11,065 nucleotides of DNA from an uncultured Flavobacteriales bacterium (GCA_937996585.1 CALKUW010000165.1:1-11065), one strand, 5' to 3'. Positions 1 through 6,920 are shown, numbered from the stretch's first letter. The notes: generated from the letters alone by a model not told the origin. A program made the numbers and translations.

Positions 1-30
1 TCCGCATGGTGTTCTTGTGTGGTCTTTCCT

Positions 31-1056
31 TCATTGCCCGCTGCGTTTGACTTCGTCGATGAAGGCCCTCACGCGGTCGGGGTCGATGTCGGGATAGACG
101 CCGTGGCCCAAGTTAACCACGTGCTTCCCGCGCCCAAAATCGGACAACATTCGTTGGGTCGCCTTGCGCACCTCATCCTCCGAGCCGTACAACACGGACG
201 GGTCGAGATTACCTTGAAGGACGTGCTCCGGGGCCAGCCTGCGCGCCTCAGCCACAGGCGTATGCCAATCCACACCGAGCGCCTCGCACGGCAGGGTCGA
301 GAGCAGGTCGAGCTGCCACCCCGCCCCTTTGGCGAATACGATCATGGGCGCGCCTTGGACTTCTTCGCAGATTCGGCGGAGGCGGGGCATGCTGTACCGC
401 TCGAACAGGGTGCGGTCCAGCGCTCCCGCCCAGCTGTCGAACAGCTGCACGGCCTGGACGCCCGCGGCAATCTTGGCATTGAGGTAGACAATCGTCGCGT
501 CGGTGATGCGGTCGAGCAGGTCCTCGGCGAGCTCCGGAGCCTCGCGCAGCATGCGGCGGGCCCGGCTCCACTCCTTGCTTCCACCGCCCTCCACCATGTA
601 GCAGAAGATGGTCCAGGGGGCCCCGGCAAAGCCGATCAACGGCACCCGACCGGCGAGTTCAGACCGCGTGAGGCGCACGGCATCCATCACATACTTCAGG
701 TGCTCCTCCGGCTCCACGGGGTGCAAGCGCGCAAGGTCTCCCGCCGACCGGATCGTCTCCGGAAAACGCGGCCCCACCTTCTCGATGAGCTCGTACGGCA
801 ACCCCATCGCCTCCGGCACCACCAGGATGTCGCTGAACAGGATGGCCGCGTCGACCCCGAGCAGGTCGACCGGTTGGATCGTGACCTCGCAGGCGCGCTC
901 GGGCGTCTCCACCAGCTCCTTGAACCCCGAAAGCCGACTGCGCACCGCCCGGTATTCGGGCAGGATACGGCCGGCCTGGCGCATCACCCATACGGGCGGG
1001 CGTTCCGTCATCTCGCCGTTCAAGGCCCGAAGGAGGAGGTCGTTCTGTAGGGTCAT
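31..1056 (-). CDS. hemE: Uroporphyrinogen decarboxylase
   Basis: This cytosolic enzyme removes the four acetate carboxyl groups of uroporphyrinogen III to give coproporphyrinogen III, a step of haem synthesis. The 341-residue product has the family's normal length. Visible family motifs are VMRQAGR at 25-30 (the substrate-binding arginines R26 and R30), LFSDIL with D76 (the essential aspartate), GFAGAPWT at 142-149 followed by Y153, LFDSWAG with S208, and the C-terminal NLGHGVYPDIDP with H318. These match the known active-site residues of the human enzyme in order and spacing. The reading frame stays open far upstream, but the homologous part begins at the ATG at 1056, just before TLQNDLLLRAL, so that start is chosen. 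It lies 41 bases after holA on the same strand and is probably co-transcribed with it. The assignment is essentially certain. Confidence 0.98.
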   Translation of the reverse strand: MTLQNDLLLRALNGEMTERPPVWVMRQAGRILPEYRAVRSRLSGFKELVETPERACEVTIQPVDLLGVDAAILFSDILVVPEAMGLPYELIEKVGPRFPETIRSAGDLARLHPVEPEEHLKYVMDAVRLTRSELAGRVPLIGFAGAPWTIFCYMVEGGGSKEWSRARRMLREAPELAEDLLDRITDATIVYLNAKIAAGVQAVQLFDSWAGALDRTLFERYSMPRLRRICEEVQGAPMIVFAKGAGWQLDLLSTLPCEALGVDWHTPVAEARRLAPEHVLQGNLDPSVLYGSEDEVRKATQRMLSDFGRGKHVVNLGHGVYPDIDPDRVRAFIDEVKRSGQ

Positions 1057-1097
1057 GGTCGTGTCAACAATGCGCAACAGGCAGGGTTCCCCAGAGC

Positions 1098-2117
1098 TCA
1101 ATGCAGGGTCTTGAACAGCGCTTCCTCCAGCAGGTCGAAGGGGTGCACCGTCGCGTTGCCGATGCCCTTGGATTTGGCATCGCACTCCCGGAGGTAGCCG
1201 AAGATGCGCGACACCTTGCGCGCCGGATAGTTCCGGGCGGCCCGCGCGTATTCCTTGGCGGCATAGGGGTGCACGCGCAGGGCGCTCGCCACAACCGAAG
1301 GATCGTGGTTGGGCAGGTGGTGGAACGCGAGAACCCGCCCGAAATAGTTGGTCAGCACCGGCAATATGCGCGGTACGGGATTGGATTTCTCGTTGGCCCG
1401 CATGTACTGGACGATGCGGGTGACGCGGCCGATGTCCTTCTCGGCGAGGGCGCCGGTCAACTCGAAGATGTTGTACTCCTTGGATATGCCGATGTGCTGC
1501 TCGAGCAGGGTGTCGTTCACCTCTCCCCCTTCCGGCAGGGCGATGAAGAGCTTCTCCAGCTCGCCCGCCACCTTCTTGAGGTCGTTGCCGAGGTACTCCG
1601 CCATGAGTTGGGCGGTACGCGGAGAAATGCGCCGGCCCTTGGACTGAACGAACCCCTCGATCCATTCGGGCAACTTGTAGTCGCGGATGCGGTCGGACTG
1701 GAACACCACCCCGGCCTTCTGTATGCGCTTCACCGCCGAGAGCCGCTTGTCGGGCATCTTGTTGCGGTGTACCAGCACGAGGATGGTGGACCCCACGGGA
1801 TTGTCCGCGTAGGCGGCCAGCTTCTCCAGCTTGTCCTTGGACTTCCACTCCCGCAGCTCCTGCGCCTCCTTGACCAGCACCAGCCGGCGCTCGGCCATCA
1901 TCGGAAACTGGCGCGCCGCGGCGAGCACCTGGTCGAGGTCGCTGTCCCGGCCATAGAGTACCGTCTGGTTGAAGTCGCGCTCGTGCTCCTCCATCGCATG
2001 CGCCTCGATGGCGTCCGACAGGATGTCCAGATAGAAGGGCTCCTCGCCACCCAACAGATACAAGGGGGCGAAACGCCGCTCCCTGATTTCCTCCATCAGT
2101 GGCTGAAACCCCTTCAC
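1098..2117 (-). CDS. holA: DNA polymerase III subunit delta
   Basis: The delta subunit is the part of the clamp loader that binds and opens the beta sliding clamp so it can be placed on DNA during replication. The 339-residue product matches the family in length. Recognisable segments are the N-terminal PLYLLGGEEPFYLD (18-31), FPMMAERRLVLVKEA (71-85), and YLGNDLKKVAGELEKL (175-190) before the clamp-loader collar domain. The C-terminal part is rich in helices and ends in HPFDLLEEALFKTL. As usual for delta, no Walker A ATP-binding loop is seen. The start is a GTG at 2117, chosen because it gives the usual distance to the PLYLLGGEEP motif; the next candidate is Met8. It begins two bases after the stop of the hydroxyacyl-CoA dehydrogenase gene, so the two are probably translationally coupled. 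The identification is firm and the exact start is likely. Confidence 0.95.
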   Translation of the reverse strand: MKGFQPLMEEIRERRFAPLYLLGGEEPFYLDILSDAIEAHAMEEHERDFNQTVLYGRDSDLDQVLAAARQFPMMAERRLVLVKEAQELREWKSKDKLEKLAAYADNPVGSTILVLVHRNKMPDKRLSAVKRIQKAGVVFQSDRIRDYKLPEWIEGFVQSKGRRISPRTAQLMAEYLGNDLKKVAGELEKLFIALPEGGEVNDTLLEQHIGISKEYNIFELTGALAEKDIGRVTRIVQYMRANEKSNPVPRILPVLTNYFGRVLAFHHLPNHDPSVVASALRVHPYAAKEYARAARNYPARKVSRIFGYLRECDAKSKGIGNATVHPFDLLEEALFKTLH

Positions 2118-2119
2118 GC

Positions 2120-3019
2120 TCAGCTGAATGCGGGGGCGACCGTGATCTCCTTGCTGCCCCGGGTGTGGACGTAGAAGCCCTCGCCGGACTTGACGCCGAG
2201 CTTGCCGGCCGTCACCATGTTCACCAACAGCGGACAGGGCGCATACTTGGGCTGGCCGAATCCGTCGTGCAGGACCCGCAGGATGCTCAGACAGACGTCG
2301 AGGCCGATGAAATCCGCCAGGTGCAGCGGGCCCATCGGATGGGCCATGCCGAGCTTCATCACCTCGTCGATCTCGGCCACGCCGGCGACCCCCTCGTGCA
2401 GGCTGCAGATGGCCTCGTTGATCATGGGCATGAGGATGCGGTTGGCCACGAAACCGGGGTAATCGTTGACCTCCACCGGCACCTTGCCGAGCTGCTTTGA
2501 GAGCGCCACCACCTTTTCGGTCGTCGCATCGCTCGTGCTGTAGCCCCGGATGACCTCCACGAGCTTCATGATGGGCACCGGATTCATGAAGTGCATGCCG
2601 ATCACCTTGTCGGGCCGCTTGGTCGCCGCCGCGATCTTGGTGATGCTGATGCTCGAAGTATTGGTCGCAAGGATGGCGTCCGCCGGCGCGGAGGCGTCCA
2701 TCTGCTCGAAAATCTTGAGTTTGAGGTCGAGTCGTTCGGTGGCCGCCTCCACCACGAGTTCCGCGTCGGAGACGGCGCCGTGCATCTCCGTGGTGGTGGT
2801 AAGGCGGGACAGCGTGGCCGCCTTGTCCTCGGCCGTGATCCGCTCCTTGGCGACCAGCCTGTCGAGGTTGCGGTCAATGGTGGCCTGCGCGCGCTCCAGG
2901 GCGGCGGCGTTCACATCGACGAGGGAAACCGAATGGCCCGATTGGGCAAAGACGTGGGCAATGCCATTGCCCATGGTGCCGGCACCGATGACCGCCACCT
3001 TCATGGACGCAGCACTCAT
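2120..3019 (-). CDS. hbd: 3-hydroxyacyl-CoA (3-hydroxybutyryl-CoA) dehydrogenase
   Basis: This enzyme oxidises (S)-3-hydroxyacyl-CoA to 3-ketoacyl-CoA with NAD(P), or runs in reverse, in beta-oxidation or butanoate metabolism. The 299-residue protein is the single-function form with no hydratase domain. The N-terminal Rossmann fold carries the dinucleotide motif G12-A-G14-T-M-G17. NTSS at 120-123 supplies S122, HFMNPVP supplies H143, KLVEVI supplies E155 and FVANR supplies N193; these are the expected catalytic set, all at a constant offset of 15 from the human enzyme. The C-terminal helical domain includes AHPMGPLHLADFIGLD (226-241). The first ATG overlaps the DUF5606 stop codon as ATGA, and a second ATG at Met6 would also give a normal N-terminus. 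Lying between DUF5606 and holA, it seems to be a metabolic gene inside a replication-linked operon. Chain-length preference cannot be read from the sequence. Confidence 0.94.
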   Translation of the reverse strand: MSAASMKVAVIGAGTMGNGIAHVFAQSGHSVSLVDVNAAALERAQATIDRNLDRLVAKERITAEDKAATLSRLTTTTEMHGAVSDAELVVEAATERLDLKLKIFEQMDASAPADAILATNTSSISITKIAAATKRPDKVIGMHFMNPVPIMKLVEVIRGYSTSDATTEKVVALSKQLGKVPVEVNDYPGFVANRILMPMINEAICSLHEGVAGVAEIDEVMKLGMAHPMGPLHLADFIGLDVCLSILRVLHDGFGQPKYAPCPLLVNMVTAGKLGVKSGEGFYVHTRGSKEITVAPAFS

Positions 3020-3522
3020 CCCTCCTGGTCGCTTTCCACGTCCTCCGTCACCTCCGTCGCCTCGGCTTCGGTCTCCGCTTCCCCTTCAGCAGCAGCCTCC
3101 GGTGCTTCAGCCGCTTCTTCAGCGGCCTCCCCTTCATCGGTAAAGGGCAGCAGGGACAATCCGTTGAGCTGGTTGTACCAGGAACAGAGCTTCTTCAGGT
3201 CGCTGTGGTAGACGCGTTCCTGGTCCAGGTCGGACACCACCTCCGTCACGAAGGCGCGCAGCACATCGTGCGGCTCCTTGGCCCCCGGCGCATCACCACC
3301 CTTGAGGTGGGTGTGGATCGCATTGAGCACCTCGGCCAGCGGCAGGTCCTCCTCGTAGGTGAAGATGCTGATGTCCTCAAAGCTCGAGACCCGCGCCGAC
3401 GAGGGCACTGCACTCCGCTTCCCCTCTCCGAGGCTCTCCACCACGATGGCGCGGTGCGTCGTGTTCAGCACCTTGAAGAGGCCGGGCTTGCCGGATATGG
3501 CCAGGATGTCCTTTGGTTGCAT
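3016..3522 (-). CDS. DUF5606 domain protein with acidic tail
   Basis: The product has 168 residues and no known function. The N-terminal part, MQPKDILAISGKPGLFKVLN (1-20) through IFTYEEDLPLAEVL (53-66) and LCSWYNQLNGL (112-122), is recognised as the DUF5606 family, which as far as I know is confined to Bacteroidota. From about residue 129 the chain becomes a low-complexity Ala/Glu tail of about 40 residues with no basic residue, probably disordered. No signal peptide or membrane segment is seen, so it should be cytosolic. The ATG at 3522 is chosen because the conserved domain begins there; the frame stays open further upstream but matches nothing. Its stop overlaps the hbd start as ATGA. The family name is given from recognition of the sequence pattern, and no function is proposed. 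Confidence 0.85.
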   Translation of the reverse strand: MQPKDILAISGKPGLFKVLNTTHRAIVVESLGEGKRSAVPSSARVSSFEDISIFTYEEDLPLAEVLNAIHTHLKGGDAPGAKEPHDVLRAFVTEVVSDLDQERVYHSDLKKLCSWYNQLNGLSLLPFTDEGEAAEEAAEAPEAAAEGEAETEAEATEVTEDVESDQEG

Positions 3523-3625
3523 ACCGCAAAATACCGCCACTCTTGCGTTTGACGCGCCATCCGCCACGCGCGGATTGTCTTGGCTTTCCCACAACACGGT
3601 TGACTTATTCCACAATCGGGGCGGC
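3523..3625 (-). promoter_or_regulatory. Spacer with direct repeats, possible promoter of DUF5606-hbd-holA-hemE
   Basis: This 103-base gap separates the nuclease-like gene from DUF5606. On the minus strand it ends with two copies of GCGGTAT separated by TTT (plus-strand ATACCGC at 3521-3527 and 3531-3537), one helical turn apart; the inner copy overlaps the DUF5606 start codon. TATTTTG between them resembles the Bacteroidota -7 element (TAnnTTTG), but no well-placed -33 TTG is seen, so a promoter here is only a suggestion. No clear terminator hairpin follows the upstream gene. Confidence 0.25.
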
Positions 3626-4147
3626 TCATTCCGCCTGCGGCGCGGGCCACTGCCGGGATTGGGCCAGCACACCATCCGCCCCCCGCTGCCACACCGCCGT
3701 GCGCAACCCATTGGAAATCATGAGCCAAGGCGCAGAAACAGCCAAGTCATACCGCGCCACCTGCTCCGCCACCCGGGCGTCGAGGGCGACGTTGGGGGCC
3801 TTGACCTCCACCGCCAACTCCACCTTGCCCGAACGGTCAAAAACGGCAATGTCGATCCGTCCGTCCACCGCACCGAACCGCACGGGGTGCTCCAGCACCA
3901 TGCGGCCAGCCGCCCAGCCCGAAGACACGAGCGCCGCCACGACGTGCTGGCGCACCCACTCCTCCGGCTCGAGCGCCACCCACCTGCGGCGGATCAGGCA
4001 CCGCAACTGCCATCCCGCCTCGGCCCGGCGCACCTCACATCCGGCCGGTTCGAACTTCAATTCAGGCCATCGGCCACGGGGGTCTTCGTCCTCTCTGTGA
4101 TGGGTCACCCCGCGAAAGTGCAAATTCCATCCACTACATTGGGACAC
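3626..4147 (-). CDS. HsdR N-terminal-like (PD-(D/E)XK nuclease-fold) protein
   Basis: This short protein (up to 173 residues) resembles the N-terminal nuclease-fold domain of type I restriction HsdR subunits, but no helicase domain and no HsdM or HsdS partner is present. The conserved block runs from ALEPEEWVRQH (58-68) to SNGLRTAVW (145-153). It includes a plausible nuclease core: E86, GRID with D99, and VEVKAP with E114 and K116, then QVARYD (129-134). Stand-alone proteins of this type are, as I recall, common beside holA in Bacteroidota, so a repair or replication role is more likely than restriction; this is inference. The start is uncertain: GTG at 4147 is the longest, GTG at 4108 (residue 14) and TTG at 4060 (residue 30) are alternatives, and the first 25 or so residues look unconserved. 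It is divergent from fadD and lies 103 bases upstream of DUF5606. Confidence 0.8.
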   Translation of the reverse strand: MSQCSGWNLHFRGVTHHREDEDPRGRWPELKFEPAGCEVRRAEAGWQLRCLIRRRWVALEPEEWVRQHVVAALVSSGWAAGRMVLEHPVRFGAVDGRIDIAVFDRSGKVELAVEVKAPNVALDARVAEQVARYDLAVSAPWLMISNGLRTAVWQRGADGVLAQSRQWPAPQAE

Positions 4148-4165
4148 CTGAACACCACAACTGTC
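4109..4165. promoter_or_regulatory. Divergent promoter region between nuclease-like gene and fadD
   Basis: Transcription must diverge here, since genes on both sides point away. Only 18 bases separate the longest nuclease-like reading frame from fadD, so its GTG at 4108 may be the true start, leaving 57 bases. TACATTGG at 4135-4142 differs from the Bacteroidota -7 consensus TAnnTTTG at one defined base and would put the fadD start site about 20 bases before its ATG, but no TTG lies at the expected -33 position. On the minus strand GGAATTTG (4121-4128) keeps only the TTTG half. The region is certain to separate divergent genes; the motif calls are weak. Confidence 0.3.
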
Positions 4166-5941
4166 ATGGACAAGCCTACCCGGTTATTCGATTTTCCCCG
4201 CTACCAGCTGGCCAATGCGCCGCAGGAAGTCATGATGACCATGCCCAACGAGGGCAACCGCGTCACGTATTCCACCCAGAAGTTCGTCGACGAGATGGAC
4301 GCGGTGAGCCGTGGCCTCATCGCCCTGGGCCTCGAGCCCGGCGAACGCGTCGCACTGATTTCGCACAACAACCGCTGCGAGTGGAACCTCATGGACCACG
4401 GCATCCTCCAGGCCGGTGGCATCGACGTGCCCCTGTACCCGACCATGACCCCCGACGATTACGTCTACATCCTCAACCACAGCGAAAGCAAGTTCTGCTT
4501 CGTCTCCAACCAGGAGCTCTTCGAGAAGGTCGCCTCCATCCAGGATCAGGTCCCCACCCTCCAGAAGGTCTACACTTTCGAGGACGTAGCCGGCGCCGCC
4601 TCCTGGCGCGAGGTCATCGACGGCGGCAGTGAGGCCCAGCAGGAAGAACTCGACCGCCGCCGGGACGCGGTCAACCCCGACCAGCTCGCCACCATCATCT
4701 ACACCTCCGGCACCACCGGTCTGCCGAAGGGCGTGATGCTCGCCCACAACAACATCACCCAGAACATCCTCAACTCGATTCCCCGCCTCCCGGATTTCGA
4801 TCCGGAAAAGGAATACCGGGTGCTCAGCTTCCTCCCCGTCTGCCACATCTTCGAGCGGATGCTGCATTACCTGTACATGTACTGCGGTGTGAAAATCCAC
4901 TTCGGAGGCAGCCTCGAGACGGTCAAGGATGACATGATCGAGACCAAGCCGCACATGTTCACCGCCGTGCCGCGCCTGCTCGAGAAGTTCTACGACGGCA
5001 TCGTGGCCAAGGGCCAGGCCGCTGGTGGCGTCAAGGCCGCCATCTTCAACTGGGCCGTGGGGCTCGCCCTCCAGTGGCAGCCCGACGGACAGAACGGCGC
5101 CTTCTACGAGTGGAAGCTCGGCATCGCCCGCAAGCTGGTCTTCGACAAGGTCAAGGAGGCCCTCGGCCTGACCCAGATCATGGCGGTGGCCAGCGGTTCC
5201 GCCGCGTTGGCGCCCCGCCTTGCGCACTTCTTCAACGGCGCCGGCATCCCGGTCTGGGAGGGCTACGGCTTGACCGAAACCTCCCCCGTGGTCTCCGTGA
5301 GCACCACGAAGGAACCGGGCATGCTCCGGATCGGCACGGTGGGCAAGATCATCGCCGACACCGAGGTCCACATCGCCGATGACGGCGAGATCCTCGTCAA
5401 GGGCCACCAGGTGATGATGGGCTACTACAAGGACCAGGAGAAGACCGACGAGGTCATCAAGGACGGCTGGTTCCACACCGGGGACATCGGCGTCATTGAA
5501 GACGGATTCCTGCGCATCACCGACCGCAAGAAGGAGATGTTCAAGACCTCCGGCGGCAAGTATGTCGCGCCGCAGCTTCTCGAGAACGCCATCAAGGGCT
5601 CCCGTTTCGTGGAGCAGGTCATCGTCATCGGCGAGAGCCGCAAGCACCCCTCCGCCCTTGTGGTGCCCGACATGGTCGCCCTGGAGGAATGGTGCAAGCG
5701 CCACAACCGCGACTGCCCGGCCGCAGCCGACGTCCCGAAGGACGAGGAGATCTGCGCCCGCATCACCGCGGACATCGAAGGCCTCGTATCCTCCTTCGCC
5801 TCCTGGGAGCGCGTGAAGCAGGTGCGGGTGCTGCCCGAGCCGTTCTCCATCGACGGCGGAGAGCTCACCCCCACGCTGAAGCTCAAGCGAAAGCCCATCC
5901 TCGCCAAGTACGGCGACCTCATCGAGTCCATCTACAACTGA
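4166..5941 (+). CDS. fadD: Long-chain fatty acid-CoA ligase (AMP-forming)
   Basis: This enzyme activates fatty acids with ATP to acyl-AMP and then transfers them to coenzyme A, feeding lipid synthesis or beta-oxidation; it acts at the cytosolic side of the membrane. The 591-residue protein contains the adenylate-forming signatures in order: the P-loop YTSGTTGLPKG (179-189), WEGYGLTET (364-372), GWFHTGD (434-440), ITDRKKEMFKTSGGK (451-465), and LTPTLKLKRK (567-576), where K572 is the expected adenylation lysine. The N-terminal RLFDFPRYQL is typical of the Bacteroidota form, which supports the ATG at 4166; the frame is open upstream, but that part lies opposite the nuclease-like gene and matches nothing. 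It heads the plus-strand operon and ends one base before the PAP2 gene. The role is certain at family level; chain-length preference is not readable. Confidence 0.95.
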   Translation: MDKPTRLFDFPRYQLANAPQEVMMTMPNEGNRVTYSTQKFVDEMDAVSRGLIALGLEPGERVALISHNNRCEWNLMDHGILQAGGIDVPLYPTMTPDDYVYILNHSESKFCFVSNQELFEKVASIQDQVPTLQKVYTFEDVAGAASWREVIDGGSEAQQEELDRRRDAVNPDQLATIIYTSGTTGLPKGVMLAHNNITQNILNSIPRLPDFDPEKEYRVLSFLPVCHIFERMLHYLYMYCGVKIHFGGSLETVKDDMIETKPHMFTAVPRLLEKFYDGIVAKGQAAGGVKAAIFNWAVGLALQWQPDGQNGAFYEWKLGIARKLVFDKVKEALGLTQIMAVASGSAALAPRLAHFFNGAGIPVWEGYGLTETSPVVSVSTTKEPGMLRIGTVGKIIADTEVHIADDGEILVKGHQVMMGYYKDQEKTDEVIKDGWFHTGDIGVIEDGFLRITDRKKEMFKTSGGKYVAPQLLENAIKGSRFVEQVIVIGESRKHPSALVVPDMVALEEWCKRHNRDCPAAADVPKDEEICARITADIEGLVSSFASWERVKQVRVLPEPFSIDGGELTPTLKLKRKPILAKYGDLIESIYN

Positions 5942-5942
5942 G

Positions 5943-6521
5943 GTGACGGACACCCTGCAGGCCTGGGATGAGGCCCTGCTGCTCTGGCTCAACGGCGCAC
6001 CGCCCTTCCTGGCGGAGGTGGCGTGGTGGCTGACGCAGCCTTGGTGCTCCATCCCGGTCTACCTCTTCGTGATCTGGCGGCTGTTCCGCGCCGTCCATTG
6101 GAAGCAGGGCGCCTGGCGCCTCGCGGTCGTGCTCGTCACGTTTGCCGGAACGGACGCCATCAGCAGCCGGGTGCTCAAGCCCGGTTTCGAGCGGCTCCGC
6201 CCCAGCCACGAACCCACCCTCGAGGGCCGGCTCGTGCTCCACATCTCCGAGGACGGAACACCCTACCGAGGAGGCACCTACGGCTTCGTCTCATCGCACG
6301 CCGCCAACACCTTCGGATTGGCCGCCATCACCCTGTTGCTTCTCGGCGGAAACGGCCTCCGTTGGCTGTGGTTCTGGGCGGCCGTCGTGAGCTGGACCAG
6401 GGTGTATTTAGGGGTGCATTATACGGGTGATATCGTGTTTGGAGCGCTTTTCGGGGGAGGTTTTGCGGCGGCGACCTTTGTCCTCTCACAACGCCTGACT
6501 CCCCATTTCAACCCCTCATGA
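5943..6521 (+). CDS. PAP2 superfamily membrane phosphatase
   Basis: This is an integral membrane phosphatase of the PAP2 (type 2 phosphatidic acid phosphatase) family, which removes phosphate from lipid phosphates or diphosphates. All three signature motifs are present: KPGFERLRP (79-87, with K79, R86 and P87), SSHA (117-120, with S118 and H119 of the usual PSGH-type motif) and TRVYLGVHYTGD (152-163, with R153, H159 and D163). About five hydrophobic segments lie near 36-51, 58-78, 114-135, 139-157 and 163-183. The 192-residue length is normal. The start is a GTG at 5943, one base after the fadD stop; no internal Met exists, and MTDTLQAWDEALLLWLN is a typical N-terminus. Its stop overlaps the crcB start as ATGA. 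The substrate could be undecaprenyl diphosphate, phosphatidic acid or lipid A. Codon use shifts in its last third (see findings). Confidence 0.9.
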   Translation: MTDTLQAWDEALLLWLNGAPPFLAEVAWWLTQPWCSIPVYLFVIWRLFRAVHWKQGAWRLAVVLVTFAGTDAISSRVLKPGFERLRPSHEPTLEGRLVLHISEDGTPYRGGTYGFVSSHAANTFGLAAITLLLLGGNGLRWLWFWAAVVSWTRVYLGVHYTGDIVFGALFGGGFAAATFVLSQRLTPHFNPS

Positions 6522-6898
6522 CACCACTGCATCCCCTCCTTCTTCTGGCCGTCTTTGTAGGCGGTGGATTGGGCTCCGTCCTGCGCTACCTGTTCGGTGC
6601 CTGGCTCAATGGCCGCGGCGCCCTGCCGTGGGGGACCCTAGCCGCCAACCTCGCCGCCACCGCGCTGCTCGCCTGGGTGGTCACCCGGTGTGCGGACCGT
6701 TGGCCCGATCAACAGGCGCTACAGGCCGGTCTGGCCATCGGGTTGTGCGGCGGATTCAGCACCTTCAGCACCTTCAGCGCGGACACCCAGCGCCTCATGG
6801 CGGAAGGCCAATGGACGTGGGCCCTGGCCAATGTAGCCGTCAGCGTCATCGGCTGCATCGCCATCTTCGCCTACGTGAGCGGGTTGATGCGGCGTTAA
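6518..6898 (+). CDS. crcB: Fluoride-specific ion channel FluC/CrcB
   Basis: FluC proteins form dual-topology dimers in the inner membrane that let fluoride out of the cell. The 126-residue product has four hydrophobic segments and the family signatures GGGLGSVLRY (15-24), GTLAANLAATALLAW (39-53, with the conserved N44) and GLCGGFSTFSTFS (75-87), in which F83 and F86 are the phenylalanines that line the fluoride path and the surrounding Ser/Thr residues bind the central sodium ion. The ATG overlaps the PAP2 stop as ATGA, so the two are translationally coupled. Only one fluC gene is seen, so a homodimer is expected. I see no fluoride riboswitch upstream, because the gene has no leader of its own. 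It sits between two phosphatase genes. Identification is firm. Confidence 0.95.
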   Translation: MTPLHPLLLLAVFVGGGLGSVLRYLFGAWLNGRGALPWGTLAANLAATALLAWVVTRCADRWPDQQALQAGLAIGLCGGFSTFSTFSADTQRLMAEGQWTWALANVAVSVIGCIAIFAYVSGLMRR

Positions 6899-6904
6899 AT
6901 TCAC

Positions 6905-6918
6905 CGTCGATTCCGACG
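6905..6918 (+). repeat. Small hairpin in crcB-pafA spacer
   Basis: The 22-base gap between crcB and the PafA-like gene contains a perfect 5-base inverted repeat, CGTCG (6905-6909) and CGACG (6914-6918), around an ATTC loop, ending two bases before the ATG. It is not followed by a T run, so it is unlikely to be a terminator; it could affect start-codon access or mark a processing site. A stem this short may also be chance in GC-rich DNA. Confidence 0.35.
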
Positions 6919-6920
6919 CC

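Noticed and set aside
1..30. Possible start of a further minus-strand gene at an ATG at 5-7, downstream of hemE
   Set aside because: Only two codons are visible, so no gene can be supported; it is merely consistent with the operon continuing past the window edge.
1057..1848. Upstream extension of the hemE reading frame to a 605-residue protein, suggesting a fusion
   Set aside because: The extra part is an Arg/Gly/Pro-rich out-of-frame translation of holA; hemE homology begins exactly at the ATG at 1056.
1101..2174. A 357-codon plus-strand frame opposite holA, and a similar 343-codon frame opposite hemE (19-1050)
   Set aside because: Both lie opposite well-identified genes, have no family resemblance and show the skewed composition of antisense GC-rich frames.
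3019..3140. Pyrimidine-rich, repeat-like plus-strand tract resembling a simple-sequence repeat
   Set aside because: It is the coding sequence for the Ala/Glu-rich tail of the DUF5606 protein, with varied codons and no exact repeat unit.
3626..4147. Part of a type I restriction-modification system
   Set aside because: No HsdM, HsdS or helicase domain is found in the window, and the protein is complete at its short length, so a broken R subunit is unlikely.
3359..4165. Upstream extension of the fadD reading frame by 269 codons
   Set aside because: It is antisense to the nuclease-like gene and DUF5606 and has no domain; the ligase's conserved N-terminus begins at 4166.
4184..6052. A 622-codon open frame on the minus strand, fully antisense to fadD
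   Set aside because: Its translation is rich in Val, Asp, Gly, Leu and His with no recognisable domain, while the plus strand holds every acyl-CoA ligase motif. Long antisense frames are expected opposite GC-rich genes.
6518..6898. Fluoride riboswitch controlling crcB
   Set aside because: crcB overlaps the previous gene and has no leader, and no crcB-motif-like pseudoknot was recognised before fadD, where the operon probably begins.
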